This document shows, piece after piece, positions 7,670 to 18,432 of a DNA stretch of 64,000 bases (its first letter is position 1; the number at the start of each line of letters is the position of its first letter). The translations under genes were made by a program, and so were the position numbers. The stretch is from the NCBI RefSeq assembly GCF_003350925.1, contig NZ_KZ857174.1:124001-188000 (forward strand), in the 5' to 3' direction. This DNA comes from Dyella tabacisoli (GTDB taxonomy: Bacteria > Pseudomonadota > Gammaproteobacteria > Xanthomonadales > Rhodanobacteraceae). The notes beneath the pieces are model-generated. The model searched no databases. It saw only the letters and a program-made list of their open reading frames with translations, and was not told the origin of the DNA.

Positions 7670-8596
7670 ATGGCCGAGCAGCAGTTGCGGCATATCCCGG
7701 TAATGCTGGGTGAAGCAGTGGAGGGACTCGCCGTGCAGGTAGGCGGGCGTTATCTCGATGGCACTTTTGGACGCGGCGGTCACGCTCGCGCGGTGCTCTC
7801 GCGTCTTGGCCCGGATGGCCGCCTGCTTTTGATGGATCGCGACCCGCAGGCCATCGCTGCTGCGCAGGCCGAGTTTGCCGCCGATCCGCGCGTGTCCATT
7901 CGGCATGGCAATTTTTCCTCGCTCGCCGAATGGGATGAAACCGCTGGCGGCCTGGACGGCGTGCTGCTGGATCTCGGCGTGTCTTCCCCACAGTTGGACG
8001 AGGCCGCGCGCGGCTTCAGCTTCATGGCCGATGCGCCGCTGGATATGCGCATGGATACCAGTCAAGACGAAAGCGTGGCTGATTTCCTGGCGCATGCCGA
8101 TGAGCGTGAGATTGCCGATGTGCTGTGGACCTATGGCGAAGAGCGCTTCAGCCGCAAGATCGCCCGCTTTATCGTCGAACGCCGTGCCGAAAGCCCGATC
8201 ACTCGTACGGGTGAGTTGGCGGCGTTGATCGAACGCGCGGTGGGTCGGCGCGAGCCCGGCAAGCATCCCGCCACACGCAGCTTTCAAGCGTTGCGTATCC
8301 GGGTGAACGGTGAGCTGGACGCGTTGCAGCAAGGGCTCAACGCCGCGTTGAATCAACTCAAGGTTGGTGGTCGGTTGTCGATCATCAGCTTTCATTCGCT
8401 GGAAGACCGCGCGGTGAAGTTGTTCATACGCGACCACTCCGGCCGCGTGCAAGGCAGCCGCCGTGGTCCGCCGCAGGTGGCGCCGCCGGCACGGCTGGTC
8501 GCGGTCGGTAAAGCACAGTTTCCTTCTGATGCCGAGCTTGCGGTCAATCCGCGTTCGCGCTCGGCGGTGTTGCGCGTCGCAGAGAAATTATCGTGA
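7670..8596 (+). CDS. rsmH: 16S rRNA (cytosine(1402)-N4)-methyltransferase RsmH
   Basis: Adds the N4-methyl group to C1402 of 16S rRNA, the same nucleotide modified by RsmI encoded 1.5 kb upstream. The frame is open from 7505, but I choose ATG 7670 because GGGAG sits 7 bp before it and the product (308 aa, MAEQQLRHIPVMLGEAV) then matches the family length and N-terminus. Signatures: YLDGTFGRGGHARAVL for SAM binding, GVLLDLGVSSPQLDEAARGFSF, and FHSLEDRAVK near the C-terminus. The stop overlaps the GTG of ftsL. Confidence 0.95.
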   Translation: MAEQQLRHIPVMLGEAVEGLAVQVGGRYLDGTFGRGGHARAVLSRLGPDGRLLLMDRDPQAIAAAQAEFAADPRVSIRHGNFSSLAEWDETAGGLDGVLLDLGVSSPQLDEAARGFSFMADAPLDMRMDTSQDESVADFLAHADEREIADVLWTYGEERFSRKIARFIVERRAESPITRTGELAALIERAVGRREPGKHPATRSFQALRIRVNGELDALQQGLNAALNQLKVGGRLSIISFHSLEDRAVKLFIRDHSGRVQGSRRGPPQVAPPARLVAVGKAQFPSDAELAVNPRSRSAVLRVAEKLS

Positions 8597-8865
8597 AGGT
8601 ACTCGGCGCCATCTTCTTGCTGCTCTTGCTCGGGGTCGTTCTGGCCAGTGCAATCGGGGTGGTGTGGACGCGTCATGAGAGCCGTGTGCTGTTTGTCGAG
8701 TTGACCCGGCTGCAAAACCAGCGCGACGAGTTGAACATCGAATACGGCAGGCTCGAACTTGAGCAGGCCACCTGGGCCGAGCCCCGCCGTGTCGATAGCG
8801 AGGCACGGCAGAAAATCGGCATGGTCAATCCAAAGCCGCAAGATGTTCAGTTGGTGGGCCGATGA
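8593..8865 (+). CDS. ftsL: Cell division protein FtsL
   Basis: Small bitopic divisome protein that works with FtsB and FtsQ to activate FtsWI. It has 90 aa: one membrane helix at about residues 4-26 (AIFLLLLLGVVLASAIGVVW), then a periplasmic coiled coil (ELTRLQNQRDELNIEYGRLELEQ) and the terminal IGMVNPKP motif. It starts at GTG 8593, overlapping the rsmH stop by 4 bp (GTGA). Its own stop overlaps ftsI by 4 bp. Identity relies on fold and position, because FtsL sequences diverge strongly. Confidence 0.9.
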   Translation: MKVLGAIFLLLLLGVVLASAIGVVWTRHESRVLFVELTRLQNQRDELNIEYGRLELEQATWAEPRRVDSEARQKIGMVNPKPQDVQLVGR

Positions 8866-10688
8866 GCTGGCGCGACCGCACAACGCCTATGCAGAGCGGA
8901 CCGAGCCAGGGCCGCCGCCGCGGCAATGGCGCCAGCACGCGCAAGCGTATGGTGCTGGTGATCGGTGTGCTTGGTCTGGCCTCGTTGGGCCTGGTGGCGC
9001 GTGCCTTTGATCTGCAAGTAGTGCGCAAGCAGTTCTATCAGAACCAGGGCGATGCGCGTTTCCTGCGCGAGATGCCGATCGCGGTATCGCGCGGCACCGT
9101 TTTTGATCGTAATGGCGAGCCGCTGGCGGTATCCACACCGGTGGTGTCGATTTGGGCCAACCCGTCCGAAGTGCTGGAGAGCGAGGATCGCATCCCGCAG
9201 TTGGCCAGGGCGTTGGGCGCCAATCCGGACGAGATCAAGCAATACTTGATGCAGCGCTCTGAGCGCGAATTTGTGTATCTGCGTCGGCAGATGAATCCCG
9301 ATGCGGCCCAGGTCGTGCTTGATCTAGGTATCCCCGGCGTCAACGGCCAGCGCGAATATCGCCGGTATTACCCGTCGGGCGAGGTGACTTCGCACATCCT
9401 GGGCTTCACCAATATTGACGATCACGGCCAGGAAGGCCTGGAGCTGGCTTTTGACGATTGGCTGGCTGGCAAGCCGGGCGCCAAGCGGGTCATCCGCGAT
9501 CGCATGGGGCATGTGGTGGAGGACGTCGAACTGGTGCGCGAGCCGCAACCGGGCCGCAACCTCACGCTCAGTATCGATCGGCGCATCCAGTTTCTGGCTT
9601 ATAACGAATTGAAGAACGCACTGGAGCAGTCGCAGTCCGATTCCGGCTCGATGGTGATCCTCGATGCGCCCACCGGCGAAGTGTTGGCGATGGTCAACCT
9701 GCCGACCTACAACCCGAATGCGCTGCGCGCCAGCAATGCCTCGCAACGGCGCAACCGCGCGATGACCGACGTGCTGGAGCCGGGTTCGACGATCAAGCCG
9801 ATCTTGATGACGGCGGCGCTCTCCAGCGGCAAGTACACGCCGACCTCGCCGATGATCGATACCGGCGGCGGTCACTGGTTTTTCCAGGGGCATGATATTC
9901 ACGACACGCACAACTGGGGCGTGCTGACGCCGACGGGCGTGATTACCAAGTCCAGCAACGTCGGCGCGGCACATATCGCGATGCAGCTCGACACGGCGTT
10001 GATGTACGACACCTACCGCGCGTTCGGCTTCGGCAATAGCACCAGCAGCGGCTTTCCCGGCGAGTCGTCTGGCCTGCTCAAGGTGGGGCGCGACTGGCGC
10101 CCGCTGGAAAAAGCGATCATGGGTTATGGCTACGGCCTTAACGTGACGGCGCTGCAGCTAGCCAATGCCTATGCCACGCTGGCCAACAACGGTGTGATGC
10201 ATACGCCGACCTTTATCAAGGGTGCGGACGGCGAGCCGAAAGCCATCGTGGCGACGCAAGTCGCCAACGATGTGGTCAAGATGATGGAAACGGTGACCGC
10301 ACCGGGCGGTACCGCCACGACGGCGCGCATTGCCAACTACATCGTTGCGGGCAAGACCGGTACGGCGCACAAGGCGTCGATCGGCGGCTATTCCAAGAAC
10401 AGCTACACCGCGGCCTTCGCCGGCATGGTGCCTGCCTCTAATCCGCGTCTGGTCGCGGTGGTGATCGTCGACAACCCGAAAAAGGGCAGTTACTACGGCG
10501 GCATGGTTTCTGGCCCGGTGTTCGCACGGGTCATGGAGGGCGCACTGCGTCTGCTCGATGTGCCGCCGGACAACATTGGCCGCTGGTACGCCGGTGGGCC
10601 TATGCAAGGCGAGAATGGCCTGGCTGGCAGCAAGCCACCCACCGATCAGCCCATCGACGATGCACCGATCGGGGACCCGACACCATGA
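8862..10688 (+). CDS. ftsI: Septal peptidoglycan transpeptidase FtsI (PBP3)
   Basis: Class B penicillin-binding protein that cross-links septal peptidoglycan with FtsW. The 608 aa have a basic cytoplasmic N-terminus, a membrane helix at about 31-48, the pedestal domain (RGTVFDRNGEPLAVS at about 77-91) and the transpeptidase domain with all three active-site motifs: S309-T-I-K, S364-S-N (KSSNVGAA) and K498-T-G. The C-terminus is Pro/Asp-rich. ATG 8862 overlaps the ftsL stop and the gene's own TGA overlaps murE. Confidence 0.97.
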   Translation: MSWRDRTTPMQSGPSQGRRRGNGASTRKRMVLVIGVLGLASLGLVARAFDLQVVRKQFYQNQGDARFLREMPIAVSRGTVFDRNGEPLAVSTPVVSIWANPSEVLESEDRIPQLARALGANPDEIKQYLMQRSEREFVYLRRQMNPDAAQVVLDLGIPGVNGQREYRRYYPSGEVTSHILGFTNIDDHGQEGLELAFDDWLAGKPGAKRVIRDRMGHVVEDVELVREPQPGRNLTLSIDRRIQFLAYNELKNALEQSQSDSGSMVILDAPTGEVLAMVNLPTYNPNALRASNASQRRNRAMTDVLEPGSTIKPILMTAALSSGKYTPTSPMIDTGGGHWFFQGHDIHDTHNWGVLTPTGVITKSSNVGAAHIAMQLDTALMYDTYRAFGFGNSTSSGFPGESSGLLKVGRDWRPLEKAIMGYGYGLNVTALQLANAYATLANNGVMHTPTFIKGADGEPKAIVATQVANDVVKMMETVTAPGGTATTARIANYIVAGKTGTAHKASIGGYSKNSYTAAFAGMVPASNPRLVAVVIVDNPKKGSYYGGMVSGPVFARVMEGALRLLDVPPDNIGRWYAGGPMQGENGLAGSKPPTDQPIDDAPIGDPTP

Positions 10689-12172
10689 GCGGGCAACGTC
10701 TCGATCAGCTATTGCACGGTATCGCCGACGCATCCAGCGCCGGCGATATGGTCGTTTCGGGCCTGTCGCTGGACTCGCGCCAAGTGCGGCCCGGCGACGC
10801 TTTCTTCGCATTGCGCGGTACGCGTGGCCACGGCATCGAATTCGCTGCGGGCGCAGTGCAGCGCGGTGCGCGCGTGGTGCTGGCCGAAGCACCGGCCGAT
10901 GCCGCGGATGGATCAGAGCTAAATGTTCCAGTGCTGTGGATCGATGGCCTGCATGCCCAGGTGGGCGAGATCGCGTCGCGCTTCTTTGGCCGTCCGTCCG
11001 AGGCGATGCAGGTGATCGGTGTCACCGGCACCAATGGCAAAACCTCAACGGTGCAATTGCTGGCGCAGGCGCTGGAACACCTCGGCCATCGCGCAGCCAC
11101 TATCGGCACGCTGGGCGCGGGCCTGCACGGCCAGCTCCACGAAGGCGAGCGCACCACGCCCGATGCGATCCAGGTGCAAGCGTCGTTAGGGACATTCCGC
11201 CAGCAAGGCGCCAGCCACGTTGCCATGGAAGTGTCCTCGCATGCCTTGGAGCAAGGCCGTGTCGGCGCGGTGGCGTTCGACGTGGCGGCGTTCACCAATC
11301 TGACCCGCGATCATCTCGACTACCACGGCAGCATGGAAGCCTACGGCGCCGCCAAGGCCAAGCTGTTTGCCTGGCCGGGTCTGCGTGCTGCGGTTGTCAA
11401 TATGGACGATGCCTTCGGTCGCGAGCTGGTTCATCGCTGGCCGACGGCGCTGCGGGTGAGTGCGGCAGGCAGGGCAGAGGCGGATATCGCTGCCACGGCC
11501 ATTACCACCTCGGCGGAGGGGCTGTCTTTCACCCTGCGCACACCCTGGGGCACGCAGGCGCTGCAAAGCCGCCTGCTCGGTCGCTTCAATGTGGATAACC
11601 TGCTCACCGTAGTGGCCTGCCTTGGTGCGCTGGGCGAATCTTTCTCCCGCATCGTGGCCGCGGTGGAAGTGTTGCAGCCGATCAACGGCCGAATGAATCG
11701 TCTCGGTGGCTTGCAGGGCTCGCCCTTGGTCGTCGTCGATTACGCACATACACCCGATGCCTTGGAGCAAGCGCTGACGGCGTTGCGCGCGCATTGCGCC
11801 GGTCGCTTGATCTGCGTATTCGGCTGTGGCGGCGAACGCGATGCCGGCAAGCGGCCGCAGATGGGCGCTATCGCCGAGCGCTTGGCCGATGTCGCCATTG
11901 TTACCGACGACAATCCGCGCGGCGAAGATGGCGATGTGATCGTGGCGCAAATCATGGCTGGGTTCACACGGCCTGAGGCAGCATCCATCGAGCGCGATCG
12001 TGAAGCGGCGATCCGTCTCGCCTTGCAGTTCGCGCGTAGTGGCGACGTCGTGCTGATTGCCGGCAAGGGCCACGAAACCTATCAGGAAGGGGCTGCCGGT
12101 AAGCGGCCCTTCGACGATCTTGCAGTCGCAAATACAGCATTAGAAGAGCGCATATGGGAGCAGCACGCATGA
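10685..12172 (+). CDS. murE: UDP-MurNAc-L-Ala-D-Glu:meso-diaminopimelate ligase MurE
   Basis: Cytoplasmic ligase that adds the third stem-peptide residue. It has 495 aa. The ATP site is VIGVTGTNGKTSTVQL at about residues 111-126. The DNPRGED motif near 405 is the one that selects meso-diaminopimelate rather than lysine. ATG 10685 overlaps the ftsI stop (ATGA) and the end overlaps murF. Confidence 0.97.
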   Translation: MSGQRLDQLLHGIADASSAGDMVVSGLSLDSRQVRPGDAFFALRGTRGHGIEFAAGAVQRGARVVLAEAPADAADGSELNVPVLWIDGLHAQVGEIASRFFGRPSEAMQVIGVTGTNGKTSTVQLLAQALEHLGHRAATIGTLGAGLHGQLHEGERTTPDAIQVQASLGTFRQQGASHVAMEVSSHALEQGRVGAVAFDVAAFTNLTRDHLDYHGSMEAYGAAKAKLFAWPGLRAAVVNMDDAFGRELVHRWPTALRVSAAGRAEADIAATAITTSAEGLSFTLRTPWGTQALQSRLLGRFNVDNLLTVVACLGALGESFSRIVAAVEVLQPINGRMNRLGGLQGSPLVVVDYAHTPDALEQALTALRAHCAGRLICVFGCGGERDAGKRPQMGAIAERLADVAIVTDDNPRGEDGDVIVAQIMAGFTRPEAASIERDREAAIRLALQFARSGDVVLIAGKGHETYQEGAAGKRPFDDLAVANTALEERIWEQHA

Positions 12173-13560
12173 TGCGCCTGGCGATGATCGCCCTATGGAC
12201 ACGCGGCCAGTTGTACGGTGCCGATGCCGAAGTGGGCGGCGTGTGCATTGACACTCGCAAACTCAAACCCGGCGACTTGTTTGTCGCGATCAAGGGTGAA
12301 CGCGTCGATGGCCATGACTATGTCGCGCAGGCGGCAGCGAACGGTGCGATAGCCGCGTTGGTAACGCGCAAAGTCGACGCGCCGATCGCACAGATCAAGG
12401 TGGAAGACACTCAGCTCGCATTGGGCGATCTGGCCAGCGCCGTGCGTGCGCAGAGCAATGTGCGGGTGGTCGGCATTACCGGCTCCAACGGCAAGACCAC
12501 GGTGAAAACGCTGACGGCCGCGATTCTGTCGCGCCACGGCCGCACGCACGTCAACGCCGGCAACTACAACAACGAGCTGGGATTGCCGCTGACGCTGCTG
12601 GCAATGCCGGAGGGCACGCAGTACGCGGTGCTTGAGATGGGGGCAGGCAAGCCCGGCGACATCGCCTACCTCGCTGCCATCGCGCGGCCCGATGTCGGTC
12701 TCGTCAACACCATTGCGCCGGCGCATCTTGAGCGGATGGGTAGCGTTGAAGGCGTTGCCGAGACCAAGGGCGCGCTGTATCAGGCACTGCCGGTCGATGG
12801 CGTGGCGATCATCAACGCCGACGATGCCTTCGCCAGCTTTTTCAGCGGACTTGCCAGTACCCGCACCCAACTGCGCTTTGGCTTGGATCACAAGGCAGAT
12901 ATTGGTGCAGATATTTTGGAACAGCGCGTGGACGGTTCGCGCTTCGTGCTGAGTACGCCGCAAGGCGATGCCGAAGTGGCCTTGCCGTTGGCCGGCCGCC
13001 ACAACATCGCCAACGCATTGGCCGCCACGGCGATCGCGCTCGCGCTCGACGTGCCGCTGGATACCATCGTCGCCGGCCTTGAGCAGGCGCCAGGGGTCAC
13101 GGGTCGCTTGCAATGCGAGTCGATGGCGGGCGGCTGGACCTTGATCGACGACAGTTACAACGCCAACCCTGGTTCGGTCGGCGCCGCGATCGACACATTG
13201 GCGTTGGCGACGGGTGAGCGCTGGCTGGTGCTTGGCGATATGGCCGAGCTTGGTGCTGGCGCGCGTGCCTTGCATGCGCAGATCGGCGCGCGCGCGCATC
13301 AGCGCGGAATCGATCGGCTGTTTGCGGTTGGGCCGCTGAGCGCGGCAACGGTCGAAGCCTTTGGTACGCAGGCTGAGCATTACGCCGATCAGGCGGCCTT
13401 GATCGTTTCGCTGCAAAAACAGCTACACGGCGGTGTCACCTGCCTGGTCAAGGGCTCGCGCTCGGCGGGTATGGAGCGGGTCGTCGCGGCATTACGCGGG
13501 CCTGCTTCCGGGTCAGACGAGAACCATAAACAGACGGGAGGTGCATCCGATGCTGCTTGA
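12169..13560 (+). CDS. murF: UDP-MurNAc-tripeptide:D-Ala-D-Ala ligase MurF
   Basis: Adds D-Ala-D-Ala to the UDP-MurNAc-tripeptide, completing the soluble precursor. About 463 aa, with the ATP-binding [16 protein letters not shown] at about residues 100-115 and the central [11 protein letters not shown] motif. Three in-frame ATGs exist (12154, 12169, 12172). I take 12169 because it makes the usual ATGA overlap with the murE stop and has GGGAG 8 bp upstream. The last 11 bp overlap mraY. Confidence 0.95.
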   Translation: MMRLAMIALWTRGQLYGADAEVGGVCIDTRKLKPGDLFVAIKGERVDGHDYVAQAAANGAIAALVTRKVDAPIAQIKVEDTQLALGDLASAVRAQSNVRVVGITGSNGKTTVKTLTAAILSRHGRTHVNAGNYNNELGLPLTLLAMPEGTQYAVLEMGAGKPGDIAYLAAIARPDVGLVNTIAPAHLERMGSVEGVAETKGALYQALPVDGVAIINADDAFASFFSGLASTRTQLRFGLDHKADIGADILEQRVDGSRFVLSTPQGDAEVALPLAGRHNIANALAATAIALALDVPLDTIVAGLEQAPGVTGRLQCESMAGGWTLIDDSYNANPGSVGAAIDTLALATGERWLVLGDMAELGAGARALHAQIGARAHQRGIDRLFAVGPLSAATVEAFGTQAEHYADQAALIVSLQKQLHGGVTCLVKGSRSAGMERVVAALRGPASGSDENHKQTGGASDAA

Positions 13561-14650
13561 ACTGGCGGACTGGATGGCTCGGCACTTCACCGCGCTGCAT
13601 CTATTTCAGTACATCACCTTCCGCACCATCATGGCGGCGCTGACCGCGCTGTCGATGTCGCTACTGTTCGGCCCGTGGCTGATTCGCAAGCTGGCCGATT
13701 TGAAGGCGGGCCAGGTCGTGCGTAAAGACGGCCCGCAGACGCATCTGGCCAAGGCCGGTACGCCGACCATGGGCGGCGTGATGATTTTGCTTTCGGTGAC
13801 GATCTCCACCTTGCTGTGGACCGACCTGCACAATCGTTACGTATGGGTGGTGCTGGCGGTATTGCTGAGCTTCGGCGCGGTCGGCTTCTATGACGACTAC
13901 AAAAAGCTGGTGCTGAAAGACAGTCGCGGTCTGGCCAGTCGCTGGAAGTATTTCTGGCAGTCGGTGTTCGGCCTGGGCGCCGCGTTGTTTCTTTATTACA
14001 CGGCGCCGCAGGCGGTGAATCTGCAGCCGGTGGTCGAAACCGCGCTGTACGTGCCGCTATTCAAGCAAGTCGCGTTGCCGATGGGTGTGTTCTTCGTGGT
14101 GCTGGCCTATTTCATCGTGGTGGGTTTTTCCAACGCGGTGAACCTCACCGACGGTCTGGATGGTTTGGCGATCATGCCTTCGATTCTGGTCGCCGGTGCC
14201 TTGGGCGTATTTGCTTATCTGGCCGGTCATGCCGAGTTCTCCAAACACTTGCTGATACCGGCGATTCCCGGCGCAGGCGAGATGGCGGTGTTCTGCGCGG
14301 CGTTGTCCGGCGCAGGGCTGGGCTTTTTGTGGTTCAACACTTACCCGGCCCAAGTCTTTATGGGCGACGTCGGCGCGTTGGCGATCGGTGCCGCACTCGG
14401 CTGCGTCGCGGTCATCGTGCGGCAGGAAATCGTGCTGCTCATCATGGGCGGCGTGTTCGTAATGGAAACCGCCTCGGTGATGCTGCAGGTGGCGAGCTTC
14501 AAGCTCACCGGCAAACGCATTTTCCGAATGGCGCCGATCCATCACCACTTCGAGCTCAAAGGCTGGCCAGAGCCGCGGGTGATTGTGCGTTTCTGGATCA
14601 TCAGCGTCGTGCTGGTGTTGGTCGGCCTTGCCACGTTGAAGGTGCGCTGA
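13550..14650 (+). CDS. mraY: Phospho-MurNAc-pentapeptide translocase MraY
   Basis: Integral membrane enzyme that transfers phospho-MurNAc-pentapeptide to undecaprenyl phosphate, giving lipid I. Start ATG 13550 ([13 protein letters not shown]) has a strong Shine-Dalgarno (GGGAGGTG) and gives 366 aa, near the E. coli length of 360. Ten hydrophobic segments are visible. The catalytic motifs are GFYDDYKK at about 117-124 and [11 protein letters not shown] at about 197-207, followed later by MAPIHHHFE. The start overlaps the end of murF. Confidence 0.97.
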   Translation: MLLELADWMARHFTALHLFQYITFRTIMAALTALSMSLLFGPWLIRKLADLKAGQVVRKDGPQTHLAKAGTPTMGGVMILLSVTISTLLWTDLHNRYVWVVLAVLLSFGAVGFYDDYKKLVLKDSRGLASRWKYFWQSVFGLGAALFLYYTAPQAVNLQPVVETALYVPLFKQVALPMGVFFVVLAYFIVVGFSNAVNLTDGLDGLAIMPSILVAGALGVFAYLAGHAEFSKHLLIPAIPGAGEMAVFCAALSGAGLGFLWFNTYPAQVFMGDVGALAIGAALGCVAVIVRQEIVLLIMGGVFVMETASVMLQVASFKLTGKRIFRMAPIHHHFELKGWPEPRVIVRFWIISVVLVLVGLATLKVR

Positions 14651-14657
14651 CGAGATC

Positions 14658-15899
14658 ATGAGCATGCTCTTTGACACCACCCAGGCAAAACGACGGCAGG
14701 GACCGCGCGGCAGCTTTGATCTGCCGCTGCTGGTCGCGCTCGTCGGTTTGGCCAGCGTCGGGTTGGTGATGGTGGCATCGAGTTCGATCGCCGTGGCGGC
14801 CAGTCACGGTAGTGCGTTCTATTTTCTCAAGCGGCACATTCTGTATCTGAGCTTGGGCCTGGTGCTGGCCGGCATGGCCATGCGCACCGAGATGAAATTG
14901 CTGGAAAAGTATGCGTTCCACCTTTTGATGTTGGCCGTGGTGCTGTTGCTGCTGGTGTTTATTCCAGGCATCGGCATGCGCATCAATGGTGCGCGTCGTT
15001 GGCTCAACTTCTTGATTACCAGCTTCCAGCCGGTAGAGGCGGTGAAGCTGATCCTGGTGGTGTATATCGCCAGCTATCTGGTGCGCCATCGCGAGAGCGT
15101 GGAGACCACGTTCTGGGGTTTGTTCCGGCCGATCATGATCGCCGGTGCTTTCGTGGTGTTGCTGCTGGTGCAGCCGGACTTTGGTTCGGCGACGCTGATG
15201 ATTGCCGTGACCATCGGCATGATCTGGCTGGGTGGCGCGCGTCCGGTCTTCCTCGTGCTGATGGGGCTGCCGGTGGTTGGGCTGCTGGGGCTGGTGGCCA
15301 AGTTCGAGCCATACCGCATGCGCCGACTGACCTCGTTCGTCGACCCCTGGGCCGATCCATTCAATGACGGTTTTCAGTTGACGCAGTCACTGATGGCGAT
15401 CGGTCGTGGCGAATGGACCGGCGTGGGCCTGGGTTCGAGTGTGTTGAAGCTGTCTTACTTGCCCGAGGCGCATACCGATTTCATCTTCGCGGTGATCTCT
15501 GAAGAGTTGGGGCTGGCCGGCATCGTGTTTGTGATCGGGCTGTTCGCGCTCGCTGTCGGCCGCGGTCTCTACGTCGGGCTCAAGGGCGTCGAACTGGGCC
15601 AGCGTTTCACCGGCTATGTCGCTTTTGGCGTCTCGCTGATGCTGGGCATGCAGACGATGGTTTCGATCGGCGTCAATCTCGGCGCGTTGCCGACCAAGGG
15701 CCTTACCTTGCCGCTGATTAGTTACGGCGGCTCGTCGATCGTGCTGACCTGCGCCATGGCCGGGGTGCTGTTGCGCGCTACTTACGAAATCAATCGGGCG
15801 CTGGACGCACGGCAGATGGCGACACGCATGCCTGCCGCCGCGGTGGCTGCCACGAATACTGCCGTCGCGGAGCCTCCGCGCGAGGCGGTGCCGGCATGA
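14658..15899 (+). CDS. ftsW: Septal peptidoglycan polymerase FtsW
   Basis: SEDS-family glycosyltransferase that polymerises lipid II at the septum together with FtsI. It has 413 aa with about ten membrane segments. The SEDS signatures are present: GARRWLNF at about 115-122, the long conserved loop with SVLKLSYLPEAHTDFIFAVI, and the C-terminal LPLISYGGSS. The C-terminal tail is Ala-rich. It lies 7 bp after mraY and overlaps murG by 4 bp. Confidence 0.96.
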   Translation: MSMLFDTTQAKRRQGPRGSFDLPLLVALVGLASVGLVMVASSSIAVAASHGSAFYFLKRHILYLSLGLVLAGMAMRTEMKLLEKYAFHLLMLAVVLLLLVFIPGIGMRINGARRWLNFLITSFQPVEAVKLILVVYIASYLVRHRESVETTFWGLFRPIMIAGAFVVLLLVQPDFGSATLMIAVTIGMIWLGGARPVFLVLMGLPVVGLLGLVAKFEPYRMRRLTSFVDPWADPFNDGFQLTQSLMAIGRGEWTGVGLGSSVLKLSYLPEAHTDFIFAVISEELGLAGIVFVIGLFALAVGRGLYVGLKGVELGQRFTGYVAFGVSLMLGMQTMVSIGVNLGALPTKGLTLPLISYGGSSIVLTCAMAGVLLRATYEINRALDARQMATRMPAAAVAATNTAVAEPPREAVPA

Positions 15900-16996
15900 G
15901 TGCTTCGATGACCAGACAGGCACCCGTACTCATCATGGCTGGTGGCACCGGCGGCCATATTTTCCCCGGCCTTGCCGTGGCCGACGCGCTGCGCGCACAA
16001 GGTGTGCCGGTGGTGTGGCTGGGCGCGGTCGGCGGTATGGAGACACGCGTGGTACCGGCGCATGGCATCGAGCTGTTTACCGTGCCGGTCGGTGGTTTGC
16101 GCGGTAAAGGTTTGAAGACGCGCTTGCTGGCACCGCTGATGCTGGTGCGTGCGCTGTTTGCATCGTGGGCGGTTTTGCGCCGGGTCAAACCGCGTAGCGT
16201 GCTATCGATGGGCGGCTATGTGGCCGGGCCGGGCGGTGTCGCTGCGCGGTTCATCGGCTGCCCGCTGCTGGTGCATGAGCAGAACCGCGTGGCCGGCTAT
16301 ACCAATCGCAAACTCGCCGGCTTCGCACGCCGTGTGCTGGAAGGTTTCGACAATACTTTGCCGGGTGCGCAGTGGGTCGGTAACCCCGTGCGCGCCACGA
16401 TTGCAGCCATATCGCCACCGGCACAGCGCATGGCCGAGCGCACCGGCTCGGCGCGTTTGCTGGTGTTGGGTGGCAGCTTGGGCGCGCGCGCCTTGAATCT
16501 CGCGTTGCCGCAAGCGCTGGCGCAGTTGCCGATCGCGCAACGTCCCGAAGTACTGCATCAATGCGGTAGCCGTGGCGTCGACGAGGCTCGTGAGGCGTAC
16601 GCCAAAGCCGGTGTCGAGGCGCAGATTGTGCCCTTTATCGATGACATGGCCGGCAGCTATGCCTGGGCCGATCTGGCCGTGTGCCGGGCGGGTGCGCTGA
16701 CTGTGGCGGAACTTACCGCGGCGGGCCTGGGTGCGGTGCTGGTGCCGTTTCCGCAAGCGGTGGATGACCACCAAACCCGCAATGCCGAGGCCGTCGTGGC
16801 TGCCGGCGCGGCTGAACTGATGCAGGAATCAAAAGTGAACGGGGATGGACTGGACATACAGGTTTTAGCGCAGCGGCTTCAAGCCCTGCTAGGAAACCGC
16901 AGCAAGCTGATCGCGATGGCCGGGGCCGCGCGTACGCTGGCTAAACCCGATGCGACCGAGGTGATCGCCCGCGCCTGTATGGAGGTGGTCGCATGA
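15896..16996 (+). CDS. murG: Lipid II synthase MurG
   Basis: Membrane-associated GT-B glycosyltransferase that adds GlcNAc to lipid I. It has 366 aa. The N-terminal glycine-rich loop MAGGTGGHIFPGLAVA (about 14-29) binds the acceptor, and the C-terminal domain contains GGSLGARALN and the UDP-GlcNAc site (CRAGALTVAELTAAGLGAVLVPFP). ATG 15896 overlaps the ftsW stop and the end overlaps murC, both by 4 bp. Confidence 0.97.
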   Translation: MSASMTRQAPVLIMAGGTGGHIFPGLAVADALRAQGVPVVWLGAVGGMETRVVPAHGIELFTVPVGGLRGKGLKTRLLAPLMLVRALFASWAVLRRVKPRSVLSMGGYVAGPGGVAARFIGCPLLVHEQNRVAGYTNRKLAGFARRVLEGFDNTLPGAQWVGNPVRATIAAISPPAQRMAERTGSARLLVLGGSLGARALNLALPQALAQLPIAQRPEVLHQCGSRGVDEAREAYAKAGVEAQIVPFIDDMAGSYAWADLAVCRAGALTVAELTAAGLGAVLVPFPQAVDDHQTRNAEAVVAAGAAELMQESKVNGDGLDIQVLAQRLQALLGNRSKLIAMAGAARTLAKPDATEVIARACMEVVA

Positions 16997-18432
16997 CGCC
17001 GCGTCGCCTGCATGCGCACGAAGATCTGATGACCACGTTCCGCCGCGTGCATTTCATCGGCATCGGCGGCGTGGGCATGAGCGGTATCGCCGAGGTGCTG
17101 CATAACCTGGGTTATGCCGTGTCCGGTTCGGATCGCGCCAACTCGCCGACGGCGCAGCGTTTGCAGCAGTTGGGCATCGTGGTGCACGTGGGGCATGCGG
17201 CTGAACATATCGGCGACGCGGATGTGGTGGTTACCTCCAGCGCGATCCATCAGGACAATCCTGAGCTGGTTGCCGCACGCGCCGCGCGTATCCCGGTAGT
17301 GCCGCGCGCGGAGATGCTGGGCGAACTGATGCGCTTCCGCCGCGGCATCGCCATCGCCGGTACGCATGGCAAGACCACGACCACCAGCTTGGCCGCCAGC
17401 GTGCTGGCCGAAGCGAACTACGATCCGACATTCGTGATTGGCGGTCAGCTCAATGCGGCTGGCGCCAATGCGCGTCTTGGCACCGGCCAGTATCTGGTCG
17501 CCGAAGCGGACGAGTCCGATGGCTCCTTCTTGCTGCTGTCGCCGGTGTTGGCAGTCATCACCAATATCGACGCCGATCACCTGGAAAATTACGGTGGCGA
17601 TTTCGCTCAGGTAAAGAAAGCCTTCGCCGATTTCTTGCATCGCCTGCCGTTCTACGGTCTGGCGGTGCTGTGCGTGGACGACCCGGAAGTGGTCGAGCTG
17701 GCGAAGACCACGACACGCCGCGTAATGACTTATGGCATCGACACCGTCGATGCCGATGTGCGCGCCGTGAACCTGGTACAGCATGGCTTTGAGATGCACT
17801 TCGACCTGCACTTGCCCGGTCGCGCTGAAGCGCTGCCGGTCAAGCTGAACTTGCCAGGCCGGCATAACGTGCTCAACGCCTTGGCTGCCGCCAGCATTGG
17901 TTGGCAGTTGGGTGTGGAAGCCGAAGCGATTGCGCGTGCGCTTGAGCATTTCCAGGGTGTCGGCCGCCGTTTCCATCGGCGTGGCGAGATCGCGCTCGAT
18001 CACGGCACGGCACTGCTGGTTGACGACTACGGTCATCACCCGCGCGAACTCGCCGCGGTATTCGCTGCAGCGCGTGGCGGCTGGCCCGAGCGTCGCCTGG
18101 TGGTCGCCTTCCAGCCGCATCGCTATAGCCGCACCCGCGATCTGCTGGATGACTTTGCCAACGTGCTCGCCGAAGCCGATGTACTGGTGCTGGCCGAAGT
18201 CTATGCGGCCGGCGAGACGCCGATTGCCGGCGCCGACGGTCGTGCGCTGGCGCGCGCGGTGCGTGCGCGCGGCAAGGTCGATCCGGTGCTGGTCGATCAT
18301 CCGCGCGAATTCGCCGACACCTTGCCGGCGCTTATGCGCGACGGCGATCTGTTGCTGCTGCTGGGCGCCGGCGACATCGGCGCGATAGCGGTTGAGCTGG
18401 CCCAGGCCGGTCATTTGAGGACGAGTAAATGA
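16993..18432 (+). CDS. murC: UDP-MurNAc:L-alanine ligase MurC
   Basis: First ligase of the stem-peptide pathway, 479 aa. It shows the N-terminal Rossmann motif [17 protein letters not shown] at about 18-34, the ATP loop [12 protein letters not shown] at about 122-133 and the ADESDGSF motif. An in-frame second ATG at about residue 13 ([11 protein letters not shown]) is an alternative start. I keep 16993 because it overlaps the murG stop as ATGA like the neighbouring junctions. Confidence 0.96.
   Translation: MTPRRLHAHEDLMTTFRRVHFIGIGGVGMSGIAEVLHNLGYAVSGSDRANSPTAQRLQQLGIVVHVGHAAEHIGDADVVVTSSAIHQDNPELVAARAARIPVVPRAEMLGELMRFRRGIAIAGTHGKTTTTSLAASVLAEANYDPTFVIGGQLNAAGANARLGTGQYLVAEADESDGSFLLLSPVLAVITNIDADHLENYGGDFAQVKKAFADFLHRLPFYGLAVLCVDDPEVVELAKTTTRRVMTYGIDTVDADVRAVNLVQHGFEMHFDLHLPGRAEALPVKLNLPGRHNVLNALAAASIGWQLGVEAEAIARALEHFQGVGRRFHRRGEIALDHGTALLVDDYGHHPRELAAVFAAARGGWPERRLVVAFQPHRYSRTRDLLDDFANVLAEADVLVLAEVYAAGETPIAGADGRALARAVRARGKVDPVLVDHPREFADTLPALMRDGDLLLLLGAGDIGAIAVELAQAGHLRTSK

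Noticed and set aside
7256-8452. Long antisense frame across mraZ and rsmH
   Set aside because: Runs opposite two well-conserved genes and has no start signal or family features.
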